Shown here: positions 5,591 through 6,804 of the stretch, piece after piece
Layout: each line of letters opens with the position of its first letter
Position numbering within the stretch: position 1 is the first letter of the stretch
NCBI GenBank assembly: GCA_050742415.1
Contig: JBOGIF010000154.1
Span: forward strand, 1-6,804
DNA from: JBOGIF01 sp050742415
Lineage (GTDB): Bacteria; Actinomycetota; Acidimicrobiia; Acidimicrobiales; AC-14
Direction of reading: 5' to 3'
DNA length: 6,804 bases
Notes under the pieces: generated by a model
Seen by the model: the letters and a program-made list of their open reading frames with translations, nothing else
Databases searched by the model: none
What the model was told of the DNA's origin: nothing
Made by a program: the position numbers and the translations under genes

Positions 5591-6169
5591 GTGCCGAAGC
5601 TGTGGAACGAGACGATCGAGACCCATCGCGCCGCCGTGCGCGACGCCACCATCAACGCTGCCGTTGCGCTGGTGACCGAGCACGGACTTCTGTCGGTGAC
5701 GATGTCGAGAGTCGCCGAGGAGACCGGGATCGGTCGAGCGACGCTGTACAAGTACTTCGCCGACGTCCAGGCCATCCTCCTCGCCTGGCACGAGCGTCAG
5801 ATCACCGACCACCTCGAGCAGCTGGCGGAGGTGCGTAACCGCGCCGGCGACCCCGGGCATCGACTGGAAGCGGTGCTTGACGCCTATGCCCTGATCGCGC
5901 ATGAGTCCCGAGGACACGACGACACCGAACTGGCGGCGGTCCTGCACCGTAACGAGCAGGTAGGGCGAGCGCATCACCAGCTTCACGCCATGTTCGAGGA
6001 GCTGCTGACCGAAGGGGCCCGGGCTGGCGTCGTCCGAGACGATGTGACACCCGATGAGCTCGCGACCTACTGCGTCCAGGCCCTCAGTGCCGCCAGCACA
6101 CTGCCGTCGAAGGCGGCCGTGAGACGGCTCGTCACCGTCACCGTCGCAGGCTTGCGTTCCAGCCACTGA
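5591..6169 (+). CDS. TetR/AcrR-family transcriptional regulator
   Basis: This 192-aa protein has the standard size and plan of TetR repressors: an N-terminal helix-turn-helix DNA-binding domain and a helical ligand-binding, dimerising C-terminal domain. The helix-turn-helix covers roughly residues 14-56, with MSRVAEETGIGRATLYKYF (38-56) the hallmark, including the nearly invariant LYKYF. The C-terminal part (60-192) is divergent, as usual, so the ligand cannot be predicted. HESRGHDD (104-111) and AHHQLH (127-132) put several histidines and acids in that domain. The GTG at 5591 gives a normal short lead (MPKLWNETIETHR) before helix 1; the open frame upstream lacks family features. It diverges from the zinc-binding-like/membrane/methyltransferase operon and probably controls it and itself. 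A hairpin terminator follows the stop. Confidence 0.9.
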   Translation: MPKLWNETIETHRAAVRDATINAAVALVTEHGLLSVTMSRVAEETGIGRATLYKYFADVQAILLAWHERQITDHLEQLAEVRNRAGDPGHRLEAVLDAYALIAHESRGHDDTELAAVLHRNEQVGRAHHQLHAMFEELLTEGARAGVVRDDVTPDELATYCVQALSAASTLPSKAAVRRLVTVTVAGLRSSH

Positions 6170-6172
6170 TCA

Positions 6173-6201
6173 CCGTCTCTCCTCTCGGGCGGGAGGGACG
6201 G
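6173..6201 (+). terminator. Hairpin terminator after tetR
   Basis: Three bases after the TetR stop, CCGTCTCTCCT (6173-6183) pairs along its whole length with GGGAGGGACGG (6191-6201), including two G-T pairs, around a 7-base loop. An 11-bp GC-rich stem in this position is very likely transcriptional. There is no T-run after it, so it is a U-less type. Confidence 0.55.
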
Positions 6202-6255
6202 GCTCGGCCCCGATCGCAGGTAGTCGCGTTCAGCGGCGGCGTTGTCACCCGCGTA

Positions 6256-6277
6256 GCGGTCCTGTGAAACGGACCGC
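6256..6277. promoter_or_regulatory. Perfect 7-bp dyad just upstream of the broken small gene
   Basis: GCGGTCC (6256-6262) and GGACCGC (6271-6277) are exact inverted copies separated by 8 bases (TGTGAAAC). The dyad ends 22 bases before the ATG at 6300 and just before its Shine-Dalgarno. It could be an operator or a leader hairpin. A weak promoter match overlaps it: TTGTCA at 6242-6247, then 17 bases, then TGAAAC at 6265-6270. Confidence 0.4.
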
Positions 6278-6299
6278 CGCCAACACGAGGGAGGATGGC

Positions 6300-6566
6300 A
6301 TGTTCGTCCATGTCGTCACCGCCAAAGTGGTCGACGCCGATGGGATGTGGCGTCAGGTCGATGTTGGGAGAAGGAGGTCCGTCCGGGCGCCGAGGGGTTT
6401 TAGGCAGCACCAGCGGCGTAACCGACGACGGACGCTTGATCGTGCTCGTCCGATTCGAGTCGGAGGAAGCAGCCAGCGCAACAGCGACCGTCCCGAGCGG
6501 GGGGCATGGTGGGCTGAGACCAGCACGACGCTTCAAGACGTGACGTTCCAGGACGGCACCAGGTAG
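6300..6566 (+). pseudogene. Small ABM/Dabb-like protein gene broken by three single-base losses
   Basis: The ATG at 6300 follows a strong Shine-Dalgarno (GAGGGAGG, 6287-6294). The protein is readable only by changing frame three times. Frame 1 gives MFVHVVTAKVVDADGMWRQV up to 6362. A shift near 6363-6364 then gives WEKEVRPGAEGF. A shift in the TTTT run at 6398-6401 gives LGSTSGVTDDGRLIVLVRF and continues to ESEEAASA. A shift near 6481 gives NSDRPERGAWWAETS and VTFQDGTR, then TAG at 6564-6566. Each shift is one missing base; together they total three, so the last part returns to the first frame. The repaired 89-residue text resembles actinobacterial proteins beginning MFVQVIQGKV, which I recall as about twice this length, so the C-terminal half seems missing too. 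Function in that family is unknown; the fold is probably a dimeric ferredoxin-like barrel. It may be a true pseudogene or sequencing error in homopolymers. Confidence 0.7.
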
Positions 6567-6651
6567 TGGCAACTACGGAGCGGTGAGCGCTAATGGTCGC
6601 TACCGCGGTGCCTACCAGTTCGACAGCGCGACCTAGGAGTCAGTGGGCGGC
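6565..6651 (+). pseudogene. Fragment of an Rpf-type (resuscitation-promoting factor) domain
   Basis: One plus frame encodes SGNYGAVSANGRYRGAYQFD followed by SAT, an amber codon (6634-6636), and ESVGG. This is the central part of the Rpf lysozyme-like domain, a secreted peptidoglycan-cleaving enzyme of Actinobacteria, where family members carry GxYxGxxQF and then TW. The amber codon replaces the expected tryptophan, a TGG to TAG change. The residues before SGNY are APG rather than the usual CES, so the catalytic glutamate and the signal peptide are absent; upstream DNA belongs to the preceding broken gene. After VGG the usual DPA-x-PAEQD region is not readable without a frame change; a neighbouring frame gives ADAGNRATPSG. 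The piece cannot be active as it stands. The family call is confident for its length. Confidence 0.65.
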
Positions 6652-6804
6652 AGACGCCGGCAACCGGGCTACGCCGTCGGGGCGGAGGCGGGCATCACGG
6701 GAGGCGGCGGCGTCCAGGTGGGCGGCGGGAGTGTTGCCGGCATCGTCGGGAACGGCGGCGGGGGACCTGTCGGCACAGGGGCGGTAGCCATTACCTCCTC
6801 TATG
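6652..6804. other. GC-rich tail with mirrored Gly-rich and Pro-rich open frames
   Basis: The plus frame of the Rpf fragment stays open to the window edge after the amber codon. From about 6676 it is glycine-rich (GAEAGITGGGGVQVGGG, then GIVGNGGGGPVGTG). The complementary strand in register is proline-rich: an ATG at 6791-6789 opens 40 codons to a TAG at 6671-6669 (MATAPVPTGPPPPFPTMP, then LPPPTWTPPPP). An AGGAGG precedes that ATG by only 2 bases, too close for normal use. Neither frame is a confident gene. The tract may be the low-complexity linker of a cell-wall protein whose gene is broken or reads out of the window. Confidence 0.4.

Noticed and set aside
5480..6166. A leftward frame extending the zinc-binding-like protein to 312 aa
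   Set aside because: The extension is antisense to tetR. The ATG at 5479 has a good Shine-Dalgarno, and family-like text begins only after it.
6138..6572. A 144-aa minus-strand frame at the right end
   Set aside because: It is antisense to the recognisable small gene, starts with no ribosome site and shows no domain.
1..6804. CRISPR arrays, tRNA or rRNA genes, insertion sequences, phage attachment sites
   Set aside because: No regularly spaced repeats, cloverleaf, rRNA signature, transposase text or terminal inverted repeats were seen.

Overview
The window comes from a high-GC actinobacterium. The evidence is codon third positions that are almost all G or C in every convincing gene, GTG and TTG starts, several starts without a Shine-Dalgarno (SD) sequence that sit just after a TANNNT -10 motif, and a fragment of a resuscitation-promoting-factor (Rpf) domain, a family typical of Actinobacteria. 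The exact lineage cannot be read from the sequence.

Layout, left to right. (1) Bases 1-51: the first 17 codons of a leftward gene of unknown function, divergent from the next gene. (2) 192-2135: an exported Tat-dependent PhoX/DUF839-family phosphatase. (3) 2136-2445: a gap with no confident gene but some coding-like signal. (4) 2446-4243: a tight rightward two-gene unit, made of a short zinc-type medium-chain dehydrogenase (MDR) with an altered nucleotide-binding loop and an ATP-grasp-like ligase 7 bases behind it. (5) 4244-4353: a short convergent gap with a hairpin. (6) 5479 down to 4354: a leftward three-gene operon. It encodes a small Cys/His zinc-binding-like (DUF1059-like) protein, a two-helix membrane protein whose start overlaps the previous stop, and a class I SAM methyltransferase with a histidine-rich N-terminus. 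(7) 5591-6169: a divergent TetR-family regulator sharing an operator-like promoter region with that operon, followed by a hairpin terminator. (8) 6250-6804: a decayed or poorly sequenced end. It holds an ABM/Dabb-like small gene broken by three single-base losses, fused at its truncated end to a headless Rpf fragment with an in-frame amber codon, then a Gly-codon-rich tail.

The likely working units are the phosphatase (extracellular phosphate release), the MDR/ATP-grasp pair (probably consecutive steps on one unknown metabolite), and the TetR-controlled methyltransferase operon. The MDR/ATP-grasp pair is the best candidate for an undescribed pathway. The right-hand end is the best candidate for gene decay, recombination or sequence error.
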